From: Serripes groenlandicus
Lineage: Eukaryota > Mollusca > Bivalvia > Cardiida > Cardiidae
Assembly: GCA_031761405.1 (NCBI GenBank)
Contig: JASEVX010000008.1
Span: 37,653,511-37,717,510 of the forward strand
DNA length: 64,000 nt
Direction of reading: 5' to 3'
Part shown: positions 33,174 through 42,948 of the stretch, one piece after another
Layout of the letters: each line of letters opens with the position of its first letter
Position numbering within the stretch: the stretch's first letter is position 1
Notes under the pieces: model-generated
What the model was told of the DNA's origin: nothing
Databases searched by the model: none
What the model saw: the letters and a program-made list of their open reading frames with translations, nothing else
Program-made: the position numbers and the translations under genes

Positions 33174-33893
33174 TATCATTATGTTTCCTGTGTAAATTAC
33201 CAATACCCGGTATTTCTATTGGGATACCGGTGCTTCAGTCGAGAACGTGTGTCCTCCTTACCCAAGGCGAACGTTCTATCGACGTCGCCACGGATTCAAC
33301 AATAGCCATCGAGTCATATGCATGCCTGTATATTGAACTATTCTGGCGGGCGGAGATCAGGTTCCAAATGTGCATACGTTCGATGCATTCTTGCCTTCCA
33401 GTATTCACATAGTATTATTGCATCCAGCATCTATCGGTGCTTTTAGTTCGCGTATCGGGTTCGGACCTCAATCACATTGAAGTGAGTAACACATACTGGT
33501 AACCCTTTCAATCATGAATGTATAAACTTACCCAGCTTTGCATTTGTAAAAGTCCATAGCCAATTTTGAGAAATATCACGATAAAAATGTTGAGTTTATC
33601 AGAAAAGTGCACAGAACCTGGTCAGACGGCGCGTGTGAGCAGCACGCTAGCCTGGCTTTTTACTAGTGTCAACGGCCATTCAAAATTGTTTCAAGCTGTC
33701 AAAGGTTAAAAGAAAATAGGCCAGCTCTTTTAATTTAATGACAACATTCTTTCGAGTGACTCTTATATCGCAGCGTTGCCATTGGTAACAGTGAATAGAT
33801 GCTCGGTCAAAATCTGGGTCCGCGTTGTTCTGCATTATTCGACGCTGATTTGTCGCAGCAGGTTTCGAGGAGCTTCTTACCAACGTCAAACTT
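33174..33893. other. No recognisable gene or repeat
   Basis: Unique-looking sequence. The plus frame ending at 33412 begins inside the MITE-A and is not credible as a gene. Confidence 0.4.
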
Positions 33894-34144
33894 GGATCGA
33901 ATAATTGATTGATTGGGGTTTAACGCCGTGTTTAACAATTTCTCAGTTAAATCACGGCGGCCAGTTCACTTACTCATGCATTTCCTGGTTTTCTCACACC
34001 AGTACTCCACACAACAATCTTTCAAGCAACTGGCTGCTTTTCCACATAGGCTTAGCCCATTGGTGGAAGACGAATGACGCATGTCAACCGTCGGAAAGAA
34101 AGTTGGCCGAGCCGGGATTCGAACTCACAACCGGATCGAATAAT
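33894..34144. repeat. Target-site duplication pair around the SINE-1
   Basis: The 12-bp direct repeat GGATCGAATAAT (33894-33905, 34133-34144) is perfect. Such duplications with 5' truncation are the mark of target-primed reverse transcription by LINE machinery. Confidence 0.85.
33906..34132 (-). mobile_element. 5'-truncated SINE-1 with 12-bp target duplication
   Basis: The minus-strand copy ends in an AATCAATCA tail and holds GTTTAACGCCGTGTTTAACA, AAATCACGGCGGCCAGTTCA, AAGCAACTGGCTGCTTTTCC, TTAGCCCATTGGTGGAAGAC and GGGATTCGAACTCACAACC. It stops just upstream of the B box, so the A-box half of the head is missing. GGATCGAATAAT flanks it at 33894-33905 and 34133-34144. Confidence 0.9.
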
Positions 34145-34447
34145 ACACATCAATCTAGATATATTACAGCATATTCTTGGAACGCCCTTGAAGAAAGACT
34201 TGGCGTTTTATGATTGGTGAAGGTGCTATATGTTTAATTGTACGTTTCCGGTTGAATACATAGTTCAATGCATGCATGCACAAAAATGCGATAGGCACTT
34301 GAAAATGGCGGTGATTTAAGTCCGTGTAAAATGCAAATCTGTTTTTATTAACCCTTCCTGTAAGATAAAAGGCATATCAATGAACAATTGCTATTGTGAA
34401 TTTTAAAATATAATAATGTTGAAATATATCGATCAAAATAAAGTGAT

Positions 34448-34676
34448 TTAACCCTTTCCCTCATATAGACGCTTTCTGACGCCTCTGCAGCAGACGGCTT
34501 TTGAAAACATAGTGACAAAAGAAGAAATTGCTCAAAACGAGCAATTTCTCCTTTTGCCACTATGTTTTCCACTTTTAGTCATAGGTTATCCATTCAATTT
34601 ACGAGATTTTCTTTTTTTGACAAAATATGCTCAAAGTCGTCTGCTGCAGAATTGTCGTATGAGGGAATGGGTTTAA
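34448..34676. mobile_element. MITE-B full-length copy
   Basis: TTAACCCTTTCCCTCATATA and GAGGGAATGGGTTTAA are the ends. It has CGCCTCTGCAGCAGACGGCT, hairpin GAAGAAATTGCTCAAAACGA, GCAATTTCTCCTTTTGCCAC, and GTCGTCTGCTGCAGAATTGT. Confidence 0.88.
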
Positions 34677-35072
34677 AGGAAAACGTGATAAAAGCAGCTC
34701 CTGACTATAGGATATACAAATAATCGGTTTTACTTGTTCTGACCTTTATTTGGAGAATGGATTTGGGGGATTACCAGCGCTGTGTACGTGATTTGCTTGT
34801 TTGCATGCCCTAAGCACCTGTGCATCATTATTTCAGTTTAAGCCACCTGGTTGGTAAAATACGTGAACCCTTTCACTGCAAACAAACCCGATTTCAATAT
34901 ATGTTTATCCTGCATCTTGAAAACAGGTGTTGCGACTAGCGAAGATCCGAATCACTATGCGCACTCGAGAACAGCTTCGCGGTTTTTACGGACATAAAAG
35001 GACATTGCAATCTGGTTCAAATCGGCATTGATCTTCAGCCCACGCTTGTCGATTTCCACGCATTGCAGCGTA

Positions 35073-35306
35073 TTAACCCTTTCCCTCATACGACAATTCT
35101 GCAGCAGACGACTTTGAACATATTTTGTCAAAATGTAGAAAATCTCTATAATTGAATGGATAACATATGAATAAAAGTGGAAAACATTGTGGCAAAAGGA
35201 GAAATTGCACGTTTTGTGCAATTTCTTCTTTTGTCACTATGTTTTCAAATAGCCGTCTGCTGCAGAGGCGTCAGAAAGCGTCTATAGATATGAGGGAAAG
35301 GGTTAA
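35073..35306. mobile_element. MITE-B full-length copy (GCAC tip)
   Basis: TTAACCCTTTCCCTCATACG and GAGGGAAAGGGTTAA are the ends. The tip is GCACGTTTTGTGC, and GCCGTCTGCTGCAGAGGCGT is on the far arm. A small GATA duplication occurs in GTCTATAGATATGAGG. Confidence 0.88.
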
Positions 35307-35349
35307 GAAGATGTTTATGCACGTTAGACCGTTAGGCTTGAGTTTTGAG

Positions 35350-35582
35350 TTAACCCTTTCCAACATACAACCCTATCTACTGCAGACGACTTTGAAGACA
35401 TCTTTGCAAAATTATGGAAAATCTCTATATATATGAAAGTTAAAATATTGAATAGAGTTGAAAATATTGTGACAAAAGGAGAAATTGCTCGTTTTGAGTA
35501 ATTTCTCCTTTTGTCACAATGTTTTCAAACAGTCGTCTGCTGTAGAGGCGTCAGAAAGTGTATATACGTGGGAAAGGGTTAA
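35350..35582. mobile_element. MITE-B full-length copy
   Basis: TTAACCCTTTCCAACATACA and GTGGGAAAGGGTTAA are the ends. GTTGAAAATATTGTGACAAA, tip GCTCGTTTTGAGT and GTCGTCTGCTGTAGAGGCGT are internal. It lies 44 bp from the previous copy in the same orientation. Confidence 0.87.
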
Positions 35583-35676
35583 GGAGAACGAACAGAAGAA
35601 CATTGTTAACGAAGATATCTATATTATACAGAGTAATATCACATTGTTCGTAGACTGTTGCATTACCAGCATAATT

Positions 35677-35939
35677 GAGCCGTCCCGCGAGAAAACCAAC
35701 ATTGTGGAATCTGCGTAAAGTATCGACCCGGATCAGCCTAAGCATGCCGCGTAGGCTAACCCGGACAGACACTTTTCGCCACCTGTGGATTTTCTGTTTC
35801 AGGAATCATTCCTCTATACCTCTATCCACCTAAGACGGAATTCGTCGGCCCGGATCAGTCTGCGCGGACTGGGCAGGCTGATCTGGTAGATACATTACGC
35901 AGATGCCGCCATAATGTTGGTTTTTTCGCGGACGTCTCA
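35677..35939. mobile_element. MITE-A copy 6
   Basis: GAGCCGTCCCGCGAGAAAAC at the left; TTTTTTCGCGGACGTCTC at the right is slightly decayed. The core has CCTAAGCATGCCGCGTAGGC, TTCGCCACCTGTGGATTTTC and GACTGGGCAGGCTGATC. Confidence 0.88.
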
Positions 35940-36132
35940 TATATGAAAGACACTGTAATACTTCAATATCAATTAAAAAAAAATTAATATTCTGATTCTA
36001 ACTTCATTTCTTAATACTTAAGTTTAACCGAAAAGATTTTCCTAAATCCATACAGATCCAACTATGGGACAGTCAATTATAATAACGCATGAGGTTATTG
36101 GGTAGGGCGATTAAAGTTGAACCGCCCTTGAC

Positions 36133-36360
36133 TTATCCCTTTCCCACATACAATAAGTCTGCAGGAGATGACTTTTTAAACATGTAGGCTAAAAAAAAGA
36201 AACTCTCAATAATTGAAAGTGTACTCACTTAAAAGAGTTGAAAACATTATGACAAAAGGAGAAATTGCTCATTGTGAGCAATTTCTTCTATTGCCAATAT
36301 GTTTTCTAAATTCGTCTGCTGTTGATGGGTAAACTAGCGTCTGCAAGTGGGTAGGGTTAT
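36133..36360. mobile_element. MITE-B, decayed full-length copy
   Basis: TTATCCCTTTCCCACATACA and AGTGGGTAGGGTTA are the ends. GAGTTGAAAACATTATGACA, tip GCTCATTGTGAGC and TTCGTCTGCTGTTGATGGGT are internal. Another family scrap (GTTTTCAAGTGTCGATTGCT) lies at about 36825-36890. Confidence 0.78.
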
Positions 36361-36549
36361 CTGCGTGTTGGCAAGAACTTCTAGGTGCTTCATGTGGTAT
36401 ACATTAGGATGTTGTTATCTTTGTTGTTTGGTAAATATCACCCTTTCCCTCATAGGTTTAAACTAGATTCGTTTGCATTAGCACTTTCTGAGAAAAGAAA
36501 AACATACAAAATTATCTGGTCAAATACAAGTATATGTGATTTATCATAT

Positions 36550-36787
36550 GAACCGTTCCGCGAGAAAATCAACATTGTGGACTCTGCGTAAATTATCGAT
36601 CCGGATCAGCTAAAGCATGCGGCACAGGCAAACCCGGACAGACACTTTTCGCCTCCTGTGGATTTTCTGTGTACAGGAATCATTACTCTATACATATATC
36701 CCCCTGAGACGGAATGTGTCGGCCCGGCTGATCCGGGTCGATACATTACACAGAGTCCATAACGTGGGTTTTCTCGTGGAACAGCTC
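36550..36787. mobile_element. MITE-A copy 7, with internal deletion
   Basis: GAACCGTTCCGCGAGAAAAT and TCTCGTGGAACAGCTC are the ends, with ATAT on both sides. About 20 bp of the GCCTGCGCGGACTGCGCAGGC hairpin is missing (GTCGGCCCGGCTGATCC). Confidence 0.85.
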
Positions 36788-37334
36788 ATATAGAGTTAAA
36801 CGCAGGAATCGATCATATATCCATGGTGTTTTCAAGTGTCGATTGCTGCAGGGACGTCAAAAGTCGTCTTCATCGGGGAAATGCTAATATGATATCTAAG
36901 TTAATAGCAGGCAGACGCACATTGAAGGTTATTGTGAGACTGTGAGTGTGAACATGCTCGTCCGATTCTTAACTGGTCGCAGCTTTAATATAATCCCTTT
37001 CTCCGGACGCCACTCATTTAAGACATTTTAAATTTTTGAAACTTTGAACTGAATGATATTGTTTATGATGTTAGCAGTAATAAACCTTACTCGTATGACT
37101 CTCAATTGTGTATATCCCAGACCGAGCAAACGTAATGTGTTATTGCACGGGTGCCTCAGCACCAGTGCATATATTGGCTGTCACTGGTGCAATGGGCTTG
37201 CGCATGCGCCGTGTTAATCGCACATGCGCCGTATTTTACCGTCAGCTGTCGGATATTTCCGTAGCAGTTCGTCACTAGACTGGTTCTCGTTCGAGTTTGT
37301 ATGCGAGTAGTTTAAATATAAAAAATATTCTTAT

Positions 37335-37690
37335 CATGTATTTAACTAAAAAACTATTGTTATCATATATTTATATCATATATTTAAAAGCGGGTTTCGT
37401 GTCTTTCGAATCAAACAGTATTTCTTCAGCCATACAATGCTTATTCCCGCTCTAACATCGAACTGCTGCATCTTGCAGCAACTCGTGTTGGTTATATATA
37501 AGTAAAATACAACATTACCTTAATGGCTGGCGTAAAGAAATAGACAATAGTTGCTGCAAGATGCAGCAATTGGCGCGGGAATCAGCATGTTATGGCTTAA
37601 GAAATACTGTTTGATTCAAAAAACACGAAACCCGCTTTTAAATATATGATATAAATATATGATAACAATAGTTTTTTAGTTAAATACATA
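37335..37690. repeat. 356-bp palindrome inside the long-TIR element
   Basis: Left arm landmarks: ATGTATTTAACTAAAAAACT, TTAAAAGCGGGTTTCGTGT, AATCAAACAGTATTTCTT, ATTCCCGC, TGCTGCATCTTGCAGCAA. The right arm has the complements in reverse order (TTGCTGCAAGATGCAGCA, GCGGGAAT, AAGAAATACTGTTTGATT, ACACGAAACCCGCTTTTAA, AGTTTTTTAGTTAAATACAT). TGCTGCATCTTGCAGCA is itself a small hairpin in each arm. It may be an independent foldback element. Confidence 0.8.
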
Positions 37691-37949
37691 AAATGAAAAC
37701 AAAAATACCTTTTCCCAACGTGTTGACATCGGTCTCCCAAAATTATGGTAAACATTCGTCTGCGCATGCGTGTCCTTTTTTTTCCACCTTAATATATTCT
37801 TAACATCGCAAAATTTAGCACAATAACTTCGCATTTGTGTAAATATTCCCGTTTTCCTAATGTAACGTGAACGGGGTATAAGTTTGTGTATAAATATCAC
37901 TTCTACAGCCTTGCTTTGGAAGCCGATTGTATAGCGACGCTGGTAGAGT

Positions 37950-38028
37950 GGTTGACCTTTGTTGTGAAGTTAAGCAACGTTAATCGCGGTTAGTGCCTGG
38001 ATTGGTGACCCGCGATGGCTCAACGCCG
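37950..38028 (+). ncRNA. 5S-rRNA-like segment (probable derived pseudogene)
   Basis: GAAGTTAAGCAACG, then GGTTAGTGCCTGGATTGG and GTGACCCGCGATGG, match the order and spacing of the 5S rRNA internal control region (typically GAAGCTAAGC, GGTTAGTACTTGGATGGG, AGACCGCCTGGGA). The 5' third and the 3' end of 5S rRNA are not recognisable, so this is not a functional 5S gene. It may be the promoter part of a 5S-derived SINE. Confidence 0.65.
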
Positions 38029-38318
38029 ATACACGTTACAAATTGTGGCAGCGGTGGAACAAATTATGGTTTGAATTTACATTTTAATTATAAAAAAACT
38101 ACCCGCATATAAATAGACTGGTTCACTAATCTTATCTTCTATCTCGAACGACAACCAGTCTAGTGACAAACTGCTAAAGAAATATCCGAGAGCTGACGGT
38201 AAAATACGGCGCATGCGCGATCAAGACGATTAACACGGTGCATGCGCCAGCCCTTTGCACCAGTGAGAGTGTTTTCACAACCAATATATGCACTGGTGCT
38301 GATGCACCTGCAAATAAT

Positions 38319-38970
38319 AATTTGTTTCAGAAGTAAAATTTGATTATTCTTTTTTTTTTGTACAAACCCTATCAATTTGTACATTACAGTCTAATTCATT
38401 AATCCGGGACCTTTGGACCAGAAAGAGGCCGCGGCTCTTCCTCTAAGTCACTGTCTCTCATTTCAATTTATTGAATCGAGAACGTTTGAAAAACAACACA
38501 CGTCGAATTATGGGAAGGCAAACGGTATAATTTAAAGTTGGAATTAAATGTGATTATACATAATGTATACGAAAATCTATCTTGAGTTGTTTTACATTGT
38601 TGCTTGGGTATAATGCAATCTCGTTGAAACCTGTCGACACAGCATAAAAGAACGTCTCGATTTGACCATATACATGTATATCAAAATATTCCTGATGTCT
38701 ATCCAATCGGAAAACCGCTTCTCTTTCTCGTTTAGTTATATCGGTTATCTCTCCTGTTGATACCTAACGAGTTTGTAGGTGACAACTGGATTGTTGGACG
38801 CACAGGTCAATCTGAGACGACCTGTATAACACAGTCATCAGATGTGTACGAGTTAATGCTACTAAAGCGAAGTTTATGTTTGGTTTTATGAGATTGGGAT
38901 GGAATAAAAGAACGAGAAGCACTGACTGACGATTTATGGAATTATCACTAGCATGACTAAAATATATCTA
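38319..38970. other. Unique-looking stretch with a weak dispersed repeat (E)
   Basis: No gene. Parts of 38605-38845 resemble parts of 45615-46240: AACGTCTCGATTTGACC versus GGTCGTTTCGATTTGACC; the GACGCACAGG..ACAGTCATC block in the same orientation; and TTTAGTTATATCGG..TGATACCTAACG in inverted orientation. This may be an old element with inverted arms. Confidence 0.35.
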
Positions 38971-38977
38971 GCGAACC

Positions 38978-39345
38978 GTTCCTAAATGTGCGAATTTCCA
39001 ATTAACATACACAGCCAAAAGGTGCGAATTTCCTATTAACATACACAGCCTAAATGTGCTAATTTCCAATTAAAAGAACACAGCCTAAATGTGCGAAATT
39101 CCAATTAACATACACAGCCTATATATGCGAATTTCCAATTAACAAACACAGCCTAAATGTGCGAATTTCCAATTAACATCGGAGCCTAAATATGCAAATT
39201 TCCAAGTAACATACCCAGCCTAAATATGCAAATTTCCAAGTAACATACCCAGCCTATATATGCGAATTTCCAAGTAACACACACAGCCTATATATGCGAA
39301 TTTCCAAGTAACATACACGGCCTATATATATGCGAATGATCACAG
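38978..39345. repeat. 34-bp tandem array, about eleven copies
   Basis: The unit is CCTAAATGTGCGAATTTCCA followed by ATTAACATACACAG. Variants include CCTATATATGCG and AAGTAACATACCCAG. Length is nearly constant. Confidence 0.93.
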
Positions 39346-39391
39346 ATTTTACCATGTATTGTTTTTATGATATTACCCGATTTAAAAACTG

Positions 39392-39614
39392 ACATAACAC
39401 TACGTGTAGGCTTACAGTCAATGTGGAAAAGAAGCCAGTTGCTTTAAATGAATGTTGTGATGGGTACTGGTGTTCTAGAATTTCATCAAACACATGCTGG
39501 ATAACCGACCGCCGACATACGAGAACTTGTTGAACACGTCGTAATACCTCAATCAATCAATCAATCAATCGATCTATCAATCAATCAATCCATCAATCAA
39601 TCAATCAATCAATA
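39392..39614 (+). mobile_element. SINE-1 3' part with long AATC tail
   Basis: GGCTTACAGTCAATGTGGAA, AAGAAGCCAGTTGC, GGTACTGGTGTTCTAG and ACGTCGTAATACC are body landmarks. The tail is ~60 bp of CAATCAAT repeats with a few CGAT/CCAT interruptions (39549-39613). The head is absent. Confidence 0.75.
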
Positions 39615-39912
39615 ATAGCACTTGGCTATGTATAAAATTGTTATCTAAATCTACAATGAAACAAGTAGTAAAAGGGTTACCTATCAACGTCAGTAAGATA
39701 TTTTTTTACCTGGCGGATCTCCTTGTCGAAAAAAAAAAAAATTGGAACATAAAATACAAATATTTATCCCACCAATTCGTGAACACCTGTGTTGCCAAAT
39801 ATTTTGGATGGCAGCCCATCTTCTAAGGCCGTGGCAATTGACTGTAATTCTGGTAAAGCCTCAGGCATTTCCGCTTCATCTCTAGGTAGATTTAGCTCAT
39901 TATTTTAACGGT

Positions 39913-39985
39913 GATTGTTTGTTTGTTTTATTTGTGGGTTAAGTGCCCTTTCAATAGTATTTCGGCTAAATCACTGTGACAGTAC
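39913..39985 (-). mobile_element. SINE 3' end remnant with GTTT tail
   Basis: GATTGTTTGTTTGTTTTA, GGGTTAAGTGCCCTTTCAAT and GGCTAAATCACTGTGAC resemble the minus-strand 3' end of the SINEs here (GTTTAACGCCGTGTT..AAATCACGGCGG), but with a different tail. Possibly a third SINE family. Confidence 0.4.
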
Positions 39986-40007
39986 AGCAATCCACGATCC
40001 TTAAACG

Positions 40008-40127
40008 ATTAACACGTACTTTTATACGTCGTCAGTTGCAGACCTATTTTCGCCTTTTGCTACAATGTGTTCAATGATTGTCTTCCGCAGATCGTCAAAA
40101 TGTGTCTCTATACAGAAAAAGGTTCAA
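40008..40127. mobile_element. MITE-B fragment
   Basis: GTCGTCAGTTGCAGACCTAT, CGCCTTTTGCTACAATGTGT, TTGTCTTCCGCAGATCGTCA and GAAAAAGGTTCAA are decayed family blocks. Confidence 0.45.
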
Positions 40128-40264
40128 TGAATGAGTAACGTTATGTGTGAATTTCGACAATGTAATCTTATCTTGGTCAAAGTTGTTCCCCAATGTTGTT
40201 ACAGTACGGGTCTTACATAAAACGTGTTTCAACACTTTCCTATTTGCATTCGCTTTTTTACCAA

Positions 40265-40412
40265 TATGTAACAGAGCAATTTCTCCTTATGCCACAATAT
40301 TTTCAACTCTATTCAATAATAAAAGTTCCATTTAAAGATATTTTCGTTATTTTGGCGAAGACGTTTTAAATTCGTCTGCTGCAGATTTGCTGTATGTTGA
40401 AAATAATTAAAG
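40265..40412. mobile_element. MITE-B right half
   Basis: It begins at the hairpin tip, GAGCAATTTCTCCTTATGCC, then ACAATATTTTCAACTCTATT, TTCGTCTGCTGCAGATTTGC and GTATGTTGAAAATAATTAA. The left half is missing. Confidence 0.6.
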
Positions 40413-40484
40413 TCAAGTTAAACTGGTAAGTGATAGTAAAATAAATCACTCGGACAACATGTTTCAAAGAAATATAATTAAAGG

Positions 40485-40870
40485 CAGAGGTGTAGCTCCC
40501 TTTAGGCACTGTAATGTGCACGTGCCTACACATTTTATTTCTAAAAATGCCCCAAAATGCAGCTGCGGCGATAGAAATCTGTGTAATGTATCGACCAGAT
40601 CAGCCTGCGCTGTCCGCGCAGACTGATCCGGCCGACACATTCCGTCTAAGTGTGTGTGTGGGGGGGGGGGGGGGGGGCGGGGGGGGGGGGGGGGATAGAT
40701 AGAGTAGTGATTCCTGAAACAGAAAATCCATAGGAAGCGAAAAGTGTATATCCAGGTACGCCTGTGTGGCATGCTTAGGCTGATCCGGGTCGATACTTTA
40801 CGCAGAGTCCACAATGTTGCTATTCTCACGAGACGGCCTACACATTGATTATTGCCAAGCTACGCCCCTG
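40485..40870. mobile_element. hAT-like non-autonomous element carrying a MITE-A, copy 1
   Basis: Inverted ends CAGAGGTGTAGCT and AGCTACGCCCCTG, flanked by ATTAAAGG and ATTAAGG (about 7-8 bp). An internal GGCACGTGCCTACACA-like block is repeated near both ends. CAGGGGCGTAGC ends with ~8-bp duplications are a hAT-type signature. A MITE-A missing its left ~35 bp occupies 40577-40843; the second copy (49555-49897) has the same MITE-A at the same place. Confidence 0.75.
40577..40843. mobile_element. MITE-A copy 8, inside the hAT-like element, with poly-G
   Basis: From TCTGTGTAATGTATCGACC to TCTCACGAGACGGCC the MITE-A core is clear. The normal GGGGGATAGA near the middle is replaced by TGTGTGTGTG plus a G tract with one C (40660-40694), so the G run probably grew from the native G5. 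Confidence 0.8.
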
Positions 40871-40935
40871 ATTAAGGATAATAGCTGAGAATGTTGATGT
40901 TGGCTTGAACAAGCCAACAATGTGCGTGCCTGTTT

Positions 40936-41110
40936 TAACATAAATCCCGCATGCAACAAGTATGCAGCATACGACTTTGAGAAATCATCTAATCATAATT
41001 AAGGACAATTTATATAAATTAAAGCATTAGTATTGATTAAAATATTGTGGCAAAAAAGAGAAATATGCTCGTAAGGAGTCATTACCCCTTATGTCAGAAT
41101 AGTGTTATGG
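40936..41110. mobile_element. Decayed MITE-B
   Basis: TTAACATAAATCCCGCATGC, TATGCAGCATACGACTTTGA, TATTGTGGCAAAAAAGAG and CATTACCCCTTATGTCAG follow family order; the right terminus is not found. Confidence 0.5.
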
Positions 41111-41223
41111 GTTTTATATCATCTAAGCGGCAGACCAATATCTAATTGAACTGATGCACTGACAGATCTTGGTCTGCAACACTCTTTTTTTAAAAATACA
41201 TCACAGTGTTTGTCCATGTACTA

Positions 41224-41556
41224 CCGCATCCGTGGTGTAGAGATAGAGCGTCCGCCTCGGTGGTGGGAGGTCATGGGTTCGCTCCCCGACCGGGTCATAC
41301 GTACCAACGACTTTCACAATGGTTGTAATGGCTGTCCTCCTGTGTGCTCTGTGTAGCTGGGTCAGCATTACGACTGTCTGCAACACTTTCAAATAAATCA
41401 CCAAAGGTCATACCAAAGACTGTAACATGGTAGGTTGAGGATAAATAGACCAGTAGTACTGGTTACTTACCAACTTACCAAGGAAACGCCATGATATAAC
41501 TGAGTTTCGTTTGAAATCGGTGTAAAACACCAAACAATCAATCAGCCAAGTGTGTA
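41224..41556 (+). mobile_element. SINE-2 copy (plus strand)
   Basis: The head is tRNA-like: GCATCCGTGGTGTAGAGATA, GAGCGTCCGCCTCGG, GGTCATGGGTTCGCTCCCCG. Body landmarks are GGTCATACGTACCAACGACT, AGACCAGTAGTACTGGTTAC and AACGCCATGATATAACTGAG. The 3' end reads GGTGTAAAACACCAAACAAT, CAATCAG. An extra ~60 bp (about 41340-41425) appears duplicated: GTCATACCAAAGACT repeats the earlier GGTCATACGTACC region. It differs from SINE-1 in head but shares its 3' end. Confidence 0.85.
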
Positions 41557-41920
41557 TCTAGACAGAAAAGTGTTAATTCAATAATGCACCGATGGTTCTG
41601 TCTTATCAATGAAGCCTTTTCTAATGTTTTGGTAGTGTGAGGTGTTTTTGTGTGGAAAACACTAAGGAAGATATCTCCCATTCGCATTCCACTGAGTGCG
41701 TGTGATCTCAGGTACACCGATTGCAGAATTCATTCCACGAACGCTTTCTACATGTAAGACATACCTATCTTCTCTTTGTTAATTCCATTCACTAGATGAA
41801 AGGCGATTGGGATGGTACACATTAAAACACGATCAACAAGACACCGAACATTGAAATCAATTAGTAAACGCAGAACTGAGAGATAATTAAACTTTAATCA
41901 CGAGACGTTGCTTTAGAGGA

Positions 41921-42144
41921 GTTAACCATTTCCCACATACAACAAAACGCGATGAATTTAAAAATATCAAAACAAAAAAGTACACATTTTCTATAAATGA
42001 CGGTATAAACATGGAACGGGTTGAAAACATTATGGCAAAAGGATAATTTGCACATGATGAGCAATTTCTCCTTTTGCTACTATGTTTGCATAAGTAGTCT
42101 GGTACCGGGGCGACATAAAGTGTATGTATGTGGGAAAGGGTAAA
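41921..42144. mobile_element. MITE-B full-length, tip mismatched
   Basis: TTAACCATTTCCCACATACA and GTGGGAAAGGGTAA are the ends. GGGTTGAAAACATTATGGCA is internal. The tip GCACATGATGAGC pairs a GCAC left arm with a GAGC right arm. Confidence 0.8.
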
Positions 42145-42149
42145 CGAAA

Positions 42150-42530
42150 TAATCGTGGCGCAATAGTTCTACCATCTCCCAAATAAATTATATATTGCGG
42201 GTAAACAAAATAGTTTTACCAACTCTTAAACAAAGTCTATTTGGCGGGTTAACAAAATAAACGTGTCGCAATAGTTTAACCAACTCTGAAACAAAGTCTA
42301 TGTTGCTTCGGAGTACTGACGTATTAGTGGTCCCAGATGTTGCGGATAAACAAAATAAACGTGTCGCAATTGTTTTACCAACTCTGAGACAAAGTCTATT
42401 TAGCGGATAAACAAATTCAACATGTCGCAATAGTTTTACCAACTCTGAAATAAAGTCAATGTTGTGGATAAACAAAATAAACGAGACGAAATAGTTTAAC
42501 CAACTCTGAAATAAAGTATATGTCGCTGAC
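42150..42530. repeat. ~61-bp tandem array, about six copies
   Basis: The unit is roughly GGATAAACAAAATAAACGTG, TCGCAATAGTTTTACCAACT, CTGAAACAAAGTCTATGTTG. Unit lengths vary, and one copy (near 42305-42350) holds an extra ~35 bp (CTTCGGAGTACTGACG). Confidence 0.88.
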
Positions 42531-42749
42531 ACGACTGTGTTGAGTACCCACAACCTGGGTTTTTAGGATAAAAAAAGGACTTAAGACAGTGGAATGAGAC
42601 TTTTGTCTAAAGTTCTGGTTTTTATTTCTATTTATTTTCATTATCAGAAATCCCCATTTTGAAAAGATAAAGATCAAACATTCGGATGTTTTTGAGAATT
42701 ATTTCGCTTCTGTTTATTTAAACCATGACACGTTAGTCTGCGTCTATCG

Positions 42750-42948
42750 CATCGGTGTTGTAGTGGTAGAGAGTCCGTGGGTACAGGAGGTCGCGTGTTC
42801 GATCCCCAGCCAGGTTATACCGTATTGTAGGGTAAGCATTACGACTGATTCGCTGGTGTCAAGATAAATGGACCAGAAGTTCTGATAACCTTCCAAGGAA
42901 ACAGCGTGATATAAGTGAACAATTTTTTAAATCGGCGTTAACAAGAAA
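42750..42948 (+). mobile_element. SINE-2 copy, shortened
   Basis: Head GCATCGGTGTTGTAGTGGTA, GAGAGTCCGTGGGTACAGGA, GGTCGCGTGTTCGATCCCCA (good B box). Body: GGTAAGCATTACGACTGATT, GATAAATGGACCAGAAGTTC, AAACAGCGTGATATAAGTGA, ending ATCGGCGTTAACAAG. There is no clear AATC tail. Confidence 0.8.

Larger units (their letters stand above)
37138..38318. mobile_element. Long-TIR element (~1.18 kb) with nested palindrome and 5S-like core
   Basis: The left arm (37138-37305) and right arm (38135-38318) are inverted repeats of about 170 bp with small indels. Shared blocks include TCAGCACCAGTGCATATATT, GCGCATGCGCCGT, GTGTTAATCG, GTATTTTACCGTCAGCT, TCGGATATTTC and GTCACTAGACTGGTT. Between them lie a large palindrome (37335-37690) and a 5S-rRNA-like segment (about 37950-38028). 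No transposase frame is present; the class is unknown. Confidence 0.8.

Noticed and set aside
37950..38028. Functional 5S rRNA gene
   Set aside because: Only the internal control region is recognisable; the 5' third and 3' end do not fit, and it lies inside a transposon-like element.
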